From the NCBI GenBank assembly GCA_028571685.1, contig CM053158.1:58992001-59056000 (forward strand): a stretch of 64,000 nt of DNA, written 5' to 3'. The notes beneath the pieces were generated by a model that did not search any database, was not told the origin of the DNA, and saw only the letters and a program-made list of their open reading frames with translations. This DNA comes from Heterohyrax brucei (lineage: Eukaryota > Chordata > Mammalia > Hyracoidea > Procaviidae). How positions within the stretch are numbered: the first letter of the stretch is position 1; each line of letters opens with the position of its first letter. Of the stretch, positions 54,781 to 64,000 are shown piece after piece. The position numbers and the translations under genes were made by a program.

Positions 54781-55383
54781 CATTTAGATGACTCAGAATG
54801 TTCTTGTGAGAGAGGCTAAGAGATTATATTGGTGCCAATTATCAGAGAGTTAGGAAAAAGATCCAAGAGCCTCACTAGGAGGTTGTTGGCACAGTCCTGC
54901 TGGATTCCAACTTCGTCATGGATACGATGTCCCCACCAGATAGGGGCTGCACAGGAGACCTGGACTTGGGGAGGAATGAGGGGAGACAGAAACAAAGGGA
55001 GGAAAGGCCAATGGGAAATGGGTCAGAAGTCAAGGTCACATGTGGAGGGAACAAGACCTGAACAGGAAAAAAGTGCACCTCCTTTCTGAGAATGCACATC
55101 TGGACAGGCAGAGACAGGTGAGCTCATAAATGCAACAGTTCCAGGCTGCCTTGCAAGCTGCTCTGCCACTTGAGTAGTGTGATCCAGTTGATCCAATAGT
55201 TCTTGAAGTGGCAGTGGCAGATAGAGATGCTATGAATCACAGCACAAACCCTTAGGATTCTGGAGCAAAGCCTTTCTGTCCTCTACAAATAACTACTCTC
55301 CTTTTGAGAAACAGCTTTTACTTTGTTACTGAGCCTCAGTAGAGACTAAAGGCTTAATCAAGTTACCATGCTGCATGAGCTGC
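54781..55383. other. No recognised feature
   Basis: Unique-looking sequence; open frames under 90 codons, no motif. Confidence 0.35.
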
Positions 55384-56520
55384 CTAACACAAACTGAGTA
55401 TTGTCTGATCCAGAGTCATAATGTTGGATGTGCACAATAGCCTTCCATCATTAAATGGAAGTGGTATACACAAAATCAGACTTGAGCAAGACCTGAAGGC
55501 ACAAGTAAATTACATTAGGAAGTGGCCAAAGTGTCCCCATGCCTGGCACATTTTCTTCCCTCTGCCAGTCTGCACTTACGGCCTCATGGGGAGTTCCTTG
55601 CTATTAGTTGATTGAGGAACAGAACACTCATGCCTAGTTTACAGATGGCTCTGAGCAATATGCAGGCACCACTCGAAAATAGAAAATGTCCTTTCTGTAA
55701 TCTCCCTGAAGTACAATAGTGAAGAAAAATTCTCCCAGTGGGCAGAACTTCAAGCAGTGCACCTGACTGTTCATGTTGCTTGGAAGGAGAATTTGCCAGA
55801 TATGACTGTACACTGACGCATGGGCTATGGCCAATTGTTTGCAGGGTGGTCAGGGACTTAGAAGGAACGTGAATGGAAAAGTTATACCAATGGGGAATGG
55901 GGAAAAGGCTTGTGAATAGACTTGTCTCAGTGGGCCAAAGAAGTGAAGCTATTTGAATCTCAAGTGAATGTCCACCAAAGAGTGACCTCAACAGAGGAAG
56001 ATTCTAATAATCAAGTGGATAGGATATTCTGTCTTAGTTAACTAATGCAGCTCTTAAAAAAAGTAACACAAGTGGATGACTTTAACAAACAGAGATTTAT
56101 TCTGTCACAGTCTAGGAAGCTAGAGGTCCAAATTCAGGGTACCAGCTCCAGGAGAAAGCTTTATCTGTCTGCGGCTGGGGAAAGGACATTGTTATCGATC
56201 TCAGTGCAAAGACCTGGTTCCAAAGGAGGTGTGTTCTCCTGGCTCTTCTTGCTTGGTGGCAGGAGGTCCCTGGACCATGGGACAAGGGTGTTCTGGAGAG
56301 TAAAAGCTGCATCACACCTCTGCCACCGACTCTGTGTGACCACATGGAAGAGGTGTACCCCTCTGAGCTCAGACCCCGGCCCAGAGTGAGGCAGGGATGA
56401 ATGAACTTTTTGTGGAAAACAGTCATCTTCTTTCCTCAGCCACTTGTGTCATTACCCAATGGGCTTGTGAACAAAGCGGCCCTGGTGGGCCGTGGGGGAC
56501 AGCACACCAAAGACCTCAGG
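55384..56520 (+). mobile_element. Endogenous retrovirus pol relic (RNase H to integrase start), split by an LTR
   Basis: 55600-56029 and 56420-56520 resemble the RNase H/integrase junction of a eutherian endogenous retrovirus. The exact family is not resolved. Only pol-derived sequence is visible: no flanking LTRs of its own, no gag or env. The relic is ancient and non-functional, with several breaks. A minus-strand MaLR-like LTR is inserted in the middle. Confidence 0.65.
56030..56400 (-). repeat. LTR, MaLR-like family, inserted in the pol relic
   Basis: Minus-strand copy from tgtcttagttaactaatg (56030) through agatttattctgtcacagtc. The outer part beyond about 56290 is diverged and the right border approximate. 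Confidence 0.65.
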
Positions 56521-56651
56521 AAAGAAGAGACAAAATCCTCAGAAGAGGGGGAGAAGAGAGGTTGAAAAGAGGGCCAAGTCTGATGCTGAGGAAAAAGAAA
56601 GCAAGAGGGCTTGTCCATTGTGATATTTTTAACCTGCCAGTTTCTTATTAA

Positions 56652-56795
56652 AGCCTCTCATAACCAAAAGGTCAACAGTTCAAATCCATCAGGCGCTCCT
56701 TGGAGACTCTATGAGTCAGTTCTATTCTGACCTATAGGGTCGCGCTATGAGTCCTAATCAACTTGAAAGCAGTGGCTGTTTGGCTTGGTCACCAA
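56652..56795 (+). repeat. AfroSINE, 5'-truncated
   Basis: Begins within the head at taaccaaaaggtcaacagttc and continues to cttgaaagcagtggctgtttgg. Confidence 0.82.
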
Positions 56796-57399
56796 CAGAA
56801 TCTGTCATTTTGTGTCACTGGGGACCTTTCTGGGTGTAAATGAACAAAATCTCAATCTGAATAAGGTTAAGAAAAAAGGAGATATACCTTGAGAAGGTAC
56901 TTGGAGGTCTCATCTAATCAAAGGAAGGTTAAGTGACCAAATCTGAAAGGCAGAGTTCACTAGGACTGCAGGGAAACTGTCCCTGAGGACTGGATCACTG
57001 AATATTCTTTGCTCCGCCCTCATGCCAACAGGTCTGTGCTGTGCATTTCATTCTTATGGGGCAGTGACTTTCTCTACAAGTTGGGGAGCATGGCCTCTGA
57101 GAGTACAGCAGCCGCATACAAGGAGCCATCTCTGCCTGCATTCCAAGCTCGAACTCCTCAGAAGGACACCAGTGGTCTGGGGCTGGGTTAACAGCAGGAT
57201 CAATCAGCTGTGGGAAAGATGGCAGAATCTATAAGAACTCTACAGTTTCTCACACAGAAACCTGGAGGCTGGGGTGGGGAGTGACATTTCTAGAAGAAGA
57301 AAGTGGAGCCAAGACAAAAGGAGGCAAGAAGTACCCTGAGGACAGACCCTTATTGGGGGCCATGTCCTCACAAAAATGCCTCTCTCTGTGATATCAGTC
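56796..57399. other. No recognised feature
   Basis: Unique-looking sequence with no supported coding region. Confidence 0.35.
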
Positions 57400-58415
57400 A
57401 GAGGCAAAAGGACAAACACTGTATGAGACTCCTGCTATAAGGACTTAAAAATAGACTTATGTGCAGAAGAAAAGACTCTTTGATAGCTACAAGGGTGGAG
57501 AGGGAGGGAAGGGGTTGTTCATAGATTCAATAGTTGGTAGAAATTTGGATAGGTGAAAGCAGCGACAGCACACAATAGAAAGTAGATCAACTTAACGGGA
57601 CTTCACCATAAACTGTAAGCTCTTCTAATCTCAACCCCATATTGCAAGGATAGAGTAGCAGGGGGGCTCTCCAGACCACCCTCTTGGGGGATATCGAGGC
57701 CAATTGGCATAACTAGCCTATTGCTAAGAGAGTCTTCTGCACTCCATATTGGTCAGTAGCATGTGGGGTCTTAAAAGCTAACAAACTGCCATCTGAGGTA
57801 CACCTAGTGGTCCCAACTCATCCAGAACAGATGGTCACCAAGAACAACAAATATATGAGGAGAAAAGAGCCTGGGAGACAGAAGGACCTGTGTGATTTAC
57901 AGCCAATATCCGTACGAGACCAGAAGAACCAGATGGTGCCCAGCCACCACCAAAGACAGCCATCACGGGGCACACAATGTTGAGCTCCAGTGGCAACATG
58001 AGAAAAAGAGGGATGCAGCTCAAGAACCCTACTAAAAGACCACAGTTGATGGTCTGACAGCCTGGGGGATCTCCTGGAAGCATGACCCTTAGACCTGCTG
58101 CTGCCGTTGACCAGAAGACACTACTGAGGTCAACTCTTTGGACAAAAGTGGACTGGACCCGGGCACACAGTGTGACCATATGGTGTGTGTACTTTATGGT
58201 TCTGTGCATTTATAGGAGGCTGTCCTACTGGTCTCTTTCTAGATGGGAGAGCAGAGGGTGGAGAAGAGGGGACAGGAACTTGTTAAGAAGATACTACAAG
58301 CATAGAATGAGAAGGAGGAGTGTGCTGCCACTGGGCAAGGAGAGCAGAAGGAGCTACAGATAGACAGGCACGCAAAATTGATTTGGATTGTATACTTTCA
58401 CTTAATTGCAGTAAA
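57400..58415 (+). repeat. L1 3' UTR, afrotherian type, long copy (plus)
   Basis: Starts with aaaggacaaacactgtatgag, the usual sequence just after L1 ORF2, and ends tactttcacttaattgcag plus an A-tail at 58411-58421. It is the inverted partner of 52607-53420. Confidence 0.72.
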
Positions 58416-58588
58416 AAAAAAAAACTCTCCTCCCCCTTGTCTGTCACCCTCTCTCCCTAAATTTCTCTAGCTCCTTCCTTTCCTGCTTTTCACAAATCCC
58501 TGTGCTCCCTCCCCTTTCACTTACCCTCTCCCTGACTGGGTATGTGGCTTTTCCAAACTTGCTACCTTTCCATTCCACTATAACATTT

Positions 58589-58750
58589 GGAGCCCTGGTG
58601 GCATGGTTAAGAAAGAACTCAGCTGCTAACCAAAAGGTTGGAAGTTCAAATCCACCAGCCACTCCTCAGCAACTCTATGGAGTACTTCTGCTCTGCCCTA
58701 TAGGGTCACTATTAATTAGAATCATCTCTATGGTAACGGTTTGTGTTTTT
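58589..58750 (+). repeat. AfroSINE, standard type
   Basis: ggagccctggtggcatggtt, ggttggaagttcaaatccacc, agaatcatctctatggtaacg, then a T-rich tail. Confidence 0.86.
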
Positions 58751-58812
58751 ATTTATCTAGTGGTATTCCAGGGAAAACCTTTCTTTCTCTGTCTACTCAA
58801 GCGGTTTGGAAT

Positions 58813-59101
58813 CTGAATAAATTGAATTGTGTCCCCCTCAAAACATGTAACAACCACTGAGAAATGAGACAAGAGAATAGTGCATATTTTGGGCCCAGGG
58901 TCTTTGTGTTGGGAGTCTTCTTGACTAAGGAAGATTGATGACAAGGAACTTCTCCCAGAGCCAACAGAAAGAGAAAAGCTTCCCCTAGCTTGGCCCTCTG
59001 AACTCAAACTTCTAGTGTCCTAGCTTGTGAGAAACAATTTGTCTTTTCTTAAACCTCCACTTATGGAATTTCTGTTACATCAACACTAGATAACTAAGGC
59101 A
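58813..59101 (+). repeat. LTR, MaLR-like family, internally shortened
   Basis: tgaataaattgaattgtgtcc at the start, ctagataactaaggca at the end, total about 289 bp instead of about 520. Confidence 0.75.
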
Positions 59102-59107
59102 GCATTT

Positions 59108-59261
59108 CTCTTCGCTCATCTCTGCTTCTTCAATTGCTTGTTTTAATCTCTTTTATATTTCAAAAGAGATTGACTAGAAACACACCTTCCACCAACCCTG
59201 CTTCATTAGCATAACAAAGACAACCTGTTCCCAAGCATTATTATAATCATAGGCATAAAAA
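59108..59261 (-). repeat. LTR fragment, MaLR-like family
   Basis: tttatatttcaaaagagattg, ctgcttcattagcataacaaag, attataatcataggcataa match the LTR at 39386-39757. The L1 that follows was inserted into it. Confidence 0.65.
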
Positions 59262-60379
59262 AGGGGAGGTGGAGTGAAGATGGCAGACTAAACGCACATC
59301 TCCCTAAATCCCTCTGGAAACCAAGACCCAAAATGATAATTAAATGGAGTCTTCTGGACACCTAGTGAGCCCTGGGATGTGGCATAGGGCTGTTAATTTG
59401 GACTTCATACCACTGATCACAAAACCTCCTCTCTTTCACTGACCCCACTCTCAACAAGCACAGGACTGCATAGATTGAAGATAACTCACTATTTCAAATT
59501 TTTTTTTCCTCTGTCTTGGTCAGTGAGCAGAACTGGGACTTGACTAGCTACTGGTTTTGGATGCACTGCTGGTGGGACTGGCAAGCATAATTACGAGGTC
59601 CTGAGAGCCCGGTTTTGGACTCTATACACTTTAGTTCATCTGACCTATCAGAAAATGGAGAAGCCCAGGCAGAGGCCTGAGCTAGATTTGGTTCTTAGGC
59701 TGGGAGGTGGCTCCTGCTGGGGGGGAGAGTGCTTTTCTAGCAGGGAGGCAGTGTTTTGCACAGTGTCAACTGGGACTGGAGCCCAATGGCAGAAGCTGTG
59801 GACTCTGGGCATTTTGGCACTCTTGGCCTCTCTTTCCACCAGGAGCCTGGTCCTAGCCAGCTGACGAGCTTCTTCCAGATGCCATCTTGTTTTGCTGGGA
59901 GATGGGGTCATCTACATGGAAACCTGAGCTAGACTTAATTCCTGGGCTGGGAGGCAGTGCCTACCCAGAAGAGACTGCTTTTCCAACAGAAAAACAGAAT
60001 TCTACACAATATCACCTACAGCCGGGGCCCGACAGCAGAGACCAGCAGGCCAGTAGCCTTTCCGTATTTTGAGCTAGTTTATAATATCTAGTATTCAATG
60101 TAGAGGTACTTACTTTGCCAGCTGGGAAGAGGGACACATACACCTGAAAACCTGACTGACTTTGGAAGTTGTCAAATACTTTTTACTTTTCATTTTAAGA
60201 CAGACTAGAGAAACAACCGCGGTCATCTTCACAGTATCTCTCCCAGCCTCTATTGACCCATAGGAAGCCCAAGAAGCAACAAATATTAAAGAAGACAGTA
60301 ACCTGGAAGTCACCCATGACATCAGAAGGCCCCTAAAAGAAACCACCTCAGAACTTCCCAGACGAAGAAGTTTTTCTGA

Positions 60380-61133
60380 AGCTATCAGAAGGTGAATATA
60401 AAAAGATTATATATAGAGCCCTCCTAGATCTTATACAAAATGCAGCAGAGCAAACCCAAAAATTAAGCAAGCTGTTCAATCTGAAGGAACATCAGTACTT
60501 GGAAATCCAACAGATCAAGAACAAAATCAAAGGCATAGAAACTTCAGTTCAAAGCCAAGAAAACAGAATGGAAGAAATGGAAATGAGAATTTCTGATTTG
60601 ACAGAGCCACTGACTCCAGCATTTATGAGGAGAAATCAGAAAAAAGAAACAAGAAAAATGAAGAAGCGTTAAAAAGCATGTGGGACTCTACTAAGAAGAA
60701 CAATTTACGATTAATTGGAGTTCCTGAACAGGGTGAGACACCTGAGAACACAGAGAGCATTGTTGCTGAGCTGATGACAGAAAACTTCCCAGAAATTATG
60801 AAAGAAGAGAATATAGATATCCAAGATACATATCGAACACCACTCAATATAGATCTCAATAGAAAGACTCCAAGACATATTATAATCAAGCTTAACAAAA
60901 TGAAACACAAGCAGAAACTCTTAAAGGCAGCAAGACTCAAAGCGAAGCTAACATTCAGAGGGAAACCCTGTCGGCTTTCGTCAGATTTCTCAACAGAAAT
61001 GATGCTGGCACAGAGAAAGTGGCATGACATATTCAAAGCCTTGAAGGAAAAGAACGTCCAACCAAGAATTATATATCCTGCAAAACTATCTTTCAAATAT
61101 GAAAATGAAATTAAGACATTCGCAGATAAATAG
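60380..61133 (+). pseudogene. L1 ORF1 (RNA-binding chaperone), frameshifted
   Basis: The 5' half codes for a coiled-coil (heptad-rich segment with QKLSKLFNLKEHQ and QENRMEEMEMRISDL). A frame change near 60605-60625 separates it from the intact second half. That half is open from 60678 to 61133 (151 residues) and carries the RRM and C-terminal domain signatures LRLIGVPEQGE, ENFPEIMKE, RTPLNIDLNRKTPRHIIIK and QPRIIYPAKLSF. Confidence 0.85.
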
Positions 61134-61631
61134 AAACTCAGAGACTTTGTAAAAACCAAACCAAAGCTACAAGAAATACTGAAAGAATCTCTTGGCTTGG
61201 AAGAACAAAACTGCTAACTTTGTACTTTAGAAGGACACATTATCCAGAATCCTACTCAGTTAGAAAAGACTCCAAACACAATCAAAGCTATTAAGAGTGA
61301 AAGAAACAATCTAGTGATCATATCATATAAACTATAATATCATCATATTAAAAAGAGGGATGTACTACAGTTGTTATAGTTCTTCCAGATGGAAAGGAAG
61401 TTGACAAGACTGGTAGCAATCAAAATTGGGTTTATATATAGTTTAGTAAAAAGGATCATAGGGGCAGCACAATCAAGAAGCAACATACCATATCAAGAAA
61501 TGTAATACAGGAGTCTCAACAACCAAAAAACTAACCCTGAAAGAGGTGAGAAATTAACTCACAAAGAAGATTGCAGAACAGGTTAATAAGAACAACAGAG
61601 AAAACATCAACGCAAAAATAAACAAATCACA

Positions 61632-61995
61632 ATGGCAGCACTGAACACATACCTATCAATAATTACACTGAATGTGAATGGACTGAATGCTCCAGTAAAG
61701 AGACACTGAGTGACATCTTGGATCAAAAGGCATGGCCCATCTGTATGTTACCTACAAGAAACTCACCTTAGACTTAAAGCTATGAGCAAAATGAAAATCA
61801 AAGGATGGCAATATATATATCAAGCTAACAATGAATAAAGAAGAGCAAGTGTGGCAATTCTAATCTCAGATAAAATCAATTTTAATGTAAAATCCACCAT
61901 TGTGGACAAGGATGGACACTATTTATTCCTGAAAGGTTCAATACACAAGCAGGACTTAACAATATTAAATATTTATGCACCTAATATTAGAGCAC
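61632..61995 (+). pseudogene. L1 ORF2 N-terminus (endonuclease domain), truncated
   Basis: Apurinic-type endonuclease start: NVNGLN, QETHL, then NFNVKSTIVDKDGHYL and LNIYAPN in the open stretch 61851-61985. In-frame stops occur after KRH and in QANNE*. The sequence ends where the LTR element is inserted. Confidence 0.82.
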
Positions 61996-62508
61996 TGTCA
62001 TGGGTTGAATTGTGTCCCCCCAAAAAATATATGCAGCTATGTGGCTGGGACATGATTCCCAGTATCTTGGGACTGTCCTCCATTGTGTGGTTTCGCTAAA
62101 CTGTATGCTAAAGAAGCTGCAAATTCCTGCATAGGATTGCTTCCTTGCTTTGAAGTAGGGGGAGTTTCCCTGGAGTGTGGCTTCCCCCACCCTTAATGCT
62201 TTCAGCTTGCAAGCAATAAAAGGAAACAGAAACAAAGAGAATTGGGAGCCTTGCACCATCAAGAAATGTGCACCGGGAGAAGAGCGCATCCTTCAGACCT
62301 GAGGTTCCTGAGCCAGGACGCTCCCTGGACAAAGACTGATGCAATACCGGACTTTCCTCCAGAGCCGACAAGGGGAAAGCCTTCCCCTGGAGCGGACACC
62401 CTGAATATGGCCTTGCAACCTACCAGACTGTGTAAGAACAAACCTTCCTTTGTTAAAGCCATCCACTCTGTGGTATTTCTGTTAGAGCAGCCCTAGCTGA
62501 CTAAAACA
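61996..62508 (+). repeat. 5' LTR of the young MaLR-like element
   Basis: 513 bp bounded by TG...CA. It opens with tgtcatgggttgaattgtg and ends with ctgactaaaaca. An AATAAA-like A-rich segment and a typical 3' tail (tggtatttctgttagagcag) are present. Confidence 0.9.
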
Positions 62509-63551
62509 GAATTGGTACCGTGGGAGTGGGGAGCTGCTCTAGCAAATACCTAAAATGAGGAAGCCACTTTGAAACTGTGAATGGATAGAAGATTCAGAAG
62601 GAACAAAGAAGGCACAGATGGTGAGAAACAACAGAGGACCAGCAGCAGTGGCAGCGGCAGCAGCAGAACCAGAGGCAGCGCTGGAGCCAACCTGTGAGCG
62701 AGAGAGGTCAGTGCCTGTGCAGAGTTTTCCTTGCGGAATGGGGTGCCTCTGGGCACTTGAATTGGTGGAGCTGGCCTTGCTGACCCACAGAGCAAGAGAG
62801 CTGAGTGCCTTTGGGCAAGACTCTTTCAAGCAAGAGTAGAGTGCCTCTGGGCACTTAAATCAGTGGAGCTACAGAGCTTTGGAACAGTTGCCTGGCAGGG
62901 CAGATGTGGGCCTGAAGCCCGGGCCATGCGGCCACAGGAAGCTGGAGCTGAAGAGACAAATAGCATGAGAAGCTGAGATGCCTCAGTCTCAAGAAGTATG
63001 GCCATGACCTCAGGGGTTTGAAAGGGTGGAACCATGGCGTGCTGTGTTCGTAAGGGTGGAATTGCCACTCAGTTGGGCTTAGGGTGTTCCTAAAGCCAAT
63101 GGGGCAGAGTTTCTGTCCAAGTGGGCCATGAAGGCAGAGTTGTAGCATGGGGCTGGAGGTCTCCACTCAGAAATCAGAGAGTGTGGCCGATACCTGAGTC
63201 TGGAGCGCATTGCCGTTGTGTAGAATGTCTCAGAAAATGTAAGAGTATTTCGAAAGCTTGGAGGGCTAATGTAATGTGTTCTGTTGACTTACCTGTTGCC
63301 GGTTAATGCCTTCTTTCTCTGCAGTTTCTCCCATTTGTAATGGAATGTCTAACTTGTGCCTGTTCTGCCATTGTGCCTTTAGAAGCAGATAGCTTACTTT
63401 CTAAGTTTCACAGATATAGAAGAGTTTTTGTATTTTGGACTTGGAACTGATTTAAGACTTCTGTTATATGGGATGGACATGATTTTGCTATGGTGAGATG
63501 AATGTGTTAAATGTTTCTGTGATGTGATTTTTGGGTTGTCAAAGGGTGGGA

Positions 63552-64000
63552 TGTCATGGGTTGAATTGTGTCCCCCCAAAAATATGTGCAGCCGTGTGGC
63601 TGGGACATGATTCTCAGTATCTTGGGACTGTCCTCCATTGTGTGGTTTCGCTAAACTGTATGCTAAAGAAGCTGTAAATTCCTGCATAGGATTGCTTCCT
63701 TGCTTTGCAGTAGGGGGAGTTTCCCTGGAGTGTGACTTGCCCCACCCTTAATGCTTTCAGCTTGCAAGCAATAAAAGGAAACAGAAACAAAGAGAATTGG
63801 GAGCCTTGCACCATCAAGAAATGTGCACCGGGAGAAGAGCACATCCTTGAGACCTGAGGTTCCTGAGCCAGGACGCTCCCTGGACAAAGACTGATGCAAT
63901 ACCAGACGTTCCTCCAGAGCCGACAAGAGGAAAGCATTCCCCTGGAGCGGACACCCTGAATATGGCTTTGCAACCTACCAGACTGTGTAAGAATAAACCT
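63552..64000 (+). repeat. 3' LTR of the young MaLR-like element (incomplete at window end)
   Basis: Repeats the 5' LTR from its first base to the aataaacct region; roughly the last 65 bp, and the target-site duplication, lie outside the window. Confidence 0.9.

Larger units (their letters stand above)
59262..61995 (+). mobile_element. L1 LINE, 5'-complete, cut by an LTR element
   Basis: Starts with the typical L1 head ggggaggtggagtgaagatgg near 59263, with a 5' UTR to about 60370. ORF1 follows at about 60380-61133. ORF2 begins at ATG 61632 with the endonuclease start (YLSIITLNVNGLNAPVKRH, then YLQETHL). The body is interrupted at 61995 by the MaLR-like element; the rest would lie beyond the window. 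The 5' end lies in a minus-strand LTR fragment. Defects include a frame change in ORF1 and an early stop in ORF2 (CGA-to-TGA type) after KRH, so this copy cannot move by itself. Confidence 0.88.
61996..64000 (+). mobile_element. MaLR-like LTR element (ERVL-MaLR type), young, 3' LTR cut by window end
   Basis: 5' LTR 61996-62508, internal region 62509-63551, 3' LTR from 63552 to beyond 64000. A tRNA-type primer site (aattggtaccgtgggagtgg) follows the 5' LTR and a purine-rich tract (aaagggtggga) precedes the 3' LTR. The internal region is only about 1.04 kb and shows no recognisable gag or pol, so this is a non-autonomous element of otherwise regular layout. By eye the two LTRs differ at about 16 of ~449 aligned bases (about 3.5%), which points to a lineage-specific insertion some millions to perhaps 15 million years old. 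It is inserted in an L1. Confidence 0.85.

Noticed and set aside
60678-61133. 151-codon frame as a host gene
   Set aside because: It is the C-terminal half of L1 ORF1.

Overview
The window is mammalian nuclear DNA from an afrotherian, most likely an elephant. The evidence is the dense scatter of AfroSINEs (tRNA-like SINEs found only in Afrotheria), pieces of the RTE-type LINE whose 3' end resembles the AfroSINE tail, and many copies of one MaLR-like LTR family. The genus is an inference; afrotherian origin is well supported.

I can support only one host protein gene: AOC1 (diamine oxidase, histaminase) on the + strand. Its four coding exons lie at 19490-21062, 22124-22409, 22775-22907 and 23747-24016. 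All junctions are GT-AG with matching phases, and together they give an uninterrupted 753-residue protein. The topaquinone tyrosine (Tyr462), catalytic Asp374 and copper ligands His511, His513 and His676 are all present, and a poly(A) signal lies at 24067-24072. In human the gene sits between TMEM176A and KCNH2 on 7q36; neither neighbour is visible here, so about 19 kb upstream and 40 kb downstream look intergenic.

Layout. 1-19.4 kb: upstream intergenic DNA with old MIR, L2, L1 and hAT relics, MaLR-like LTRs, AfroSINEs and a mariner relic at 17.1-17.7 kb. 19.5-24.1 kb: AOC1, with three AfroSINEs in its third coding intron. 24.2-31.5 kb: L1 3' ends, a second mariner copy, a MaLR fragment and an RTE piece. 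32-39.2 kb: AT-rich old L1 (ORF1 then ORF2) cut up by SINEs, an unexplained insert of about 480 bp and a third mariner fragment. 39.3-45.6 kb: nested LTR elements, RTE and L1. 45.8-50.7 kb: mostly unique, more GC-rich DNA with one weak exon candidate and an LTR-like segment. 50.7-59 kb: L1 3' ends (two in inverted orientation), L2 and an old retroviral pol relic. 59.3-64 kb: a 5'-complete L1 interrupted by a young, non-coding MaLR-like element whose 3' LTR runs off the window.

The most unusual structure is a small family of mariner relics in which the 5' end has been replaced by an inverted copy of the 3' end, giving arms of about 170-190 bp. No multi-gene system, CRISPR array or bacterial-type feature is present. 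Repeat family names come from recognition by eye, not from a library search.
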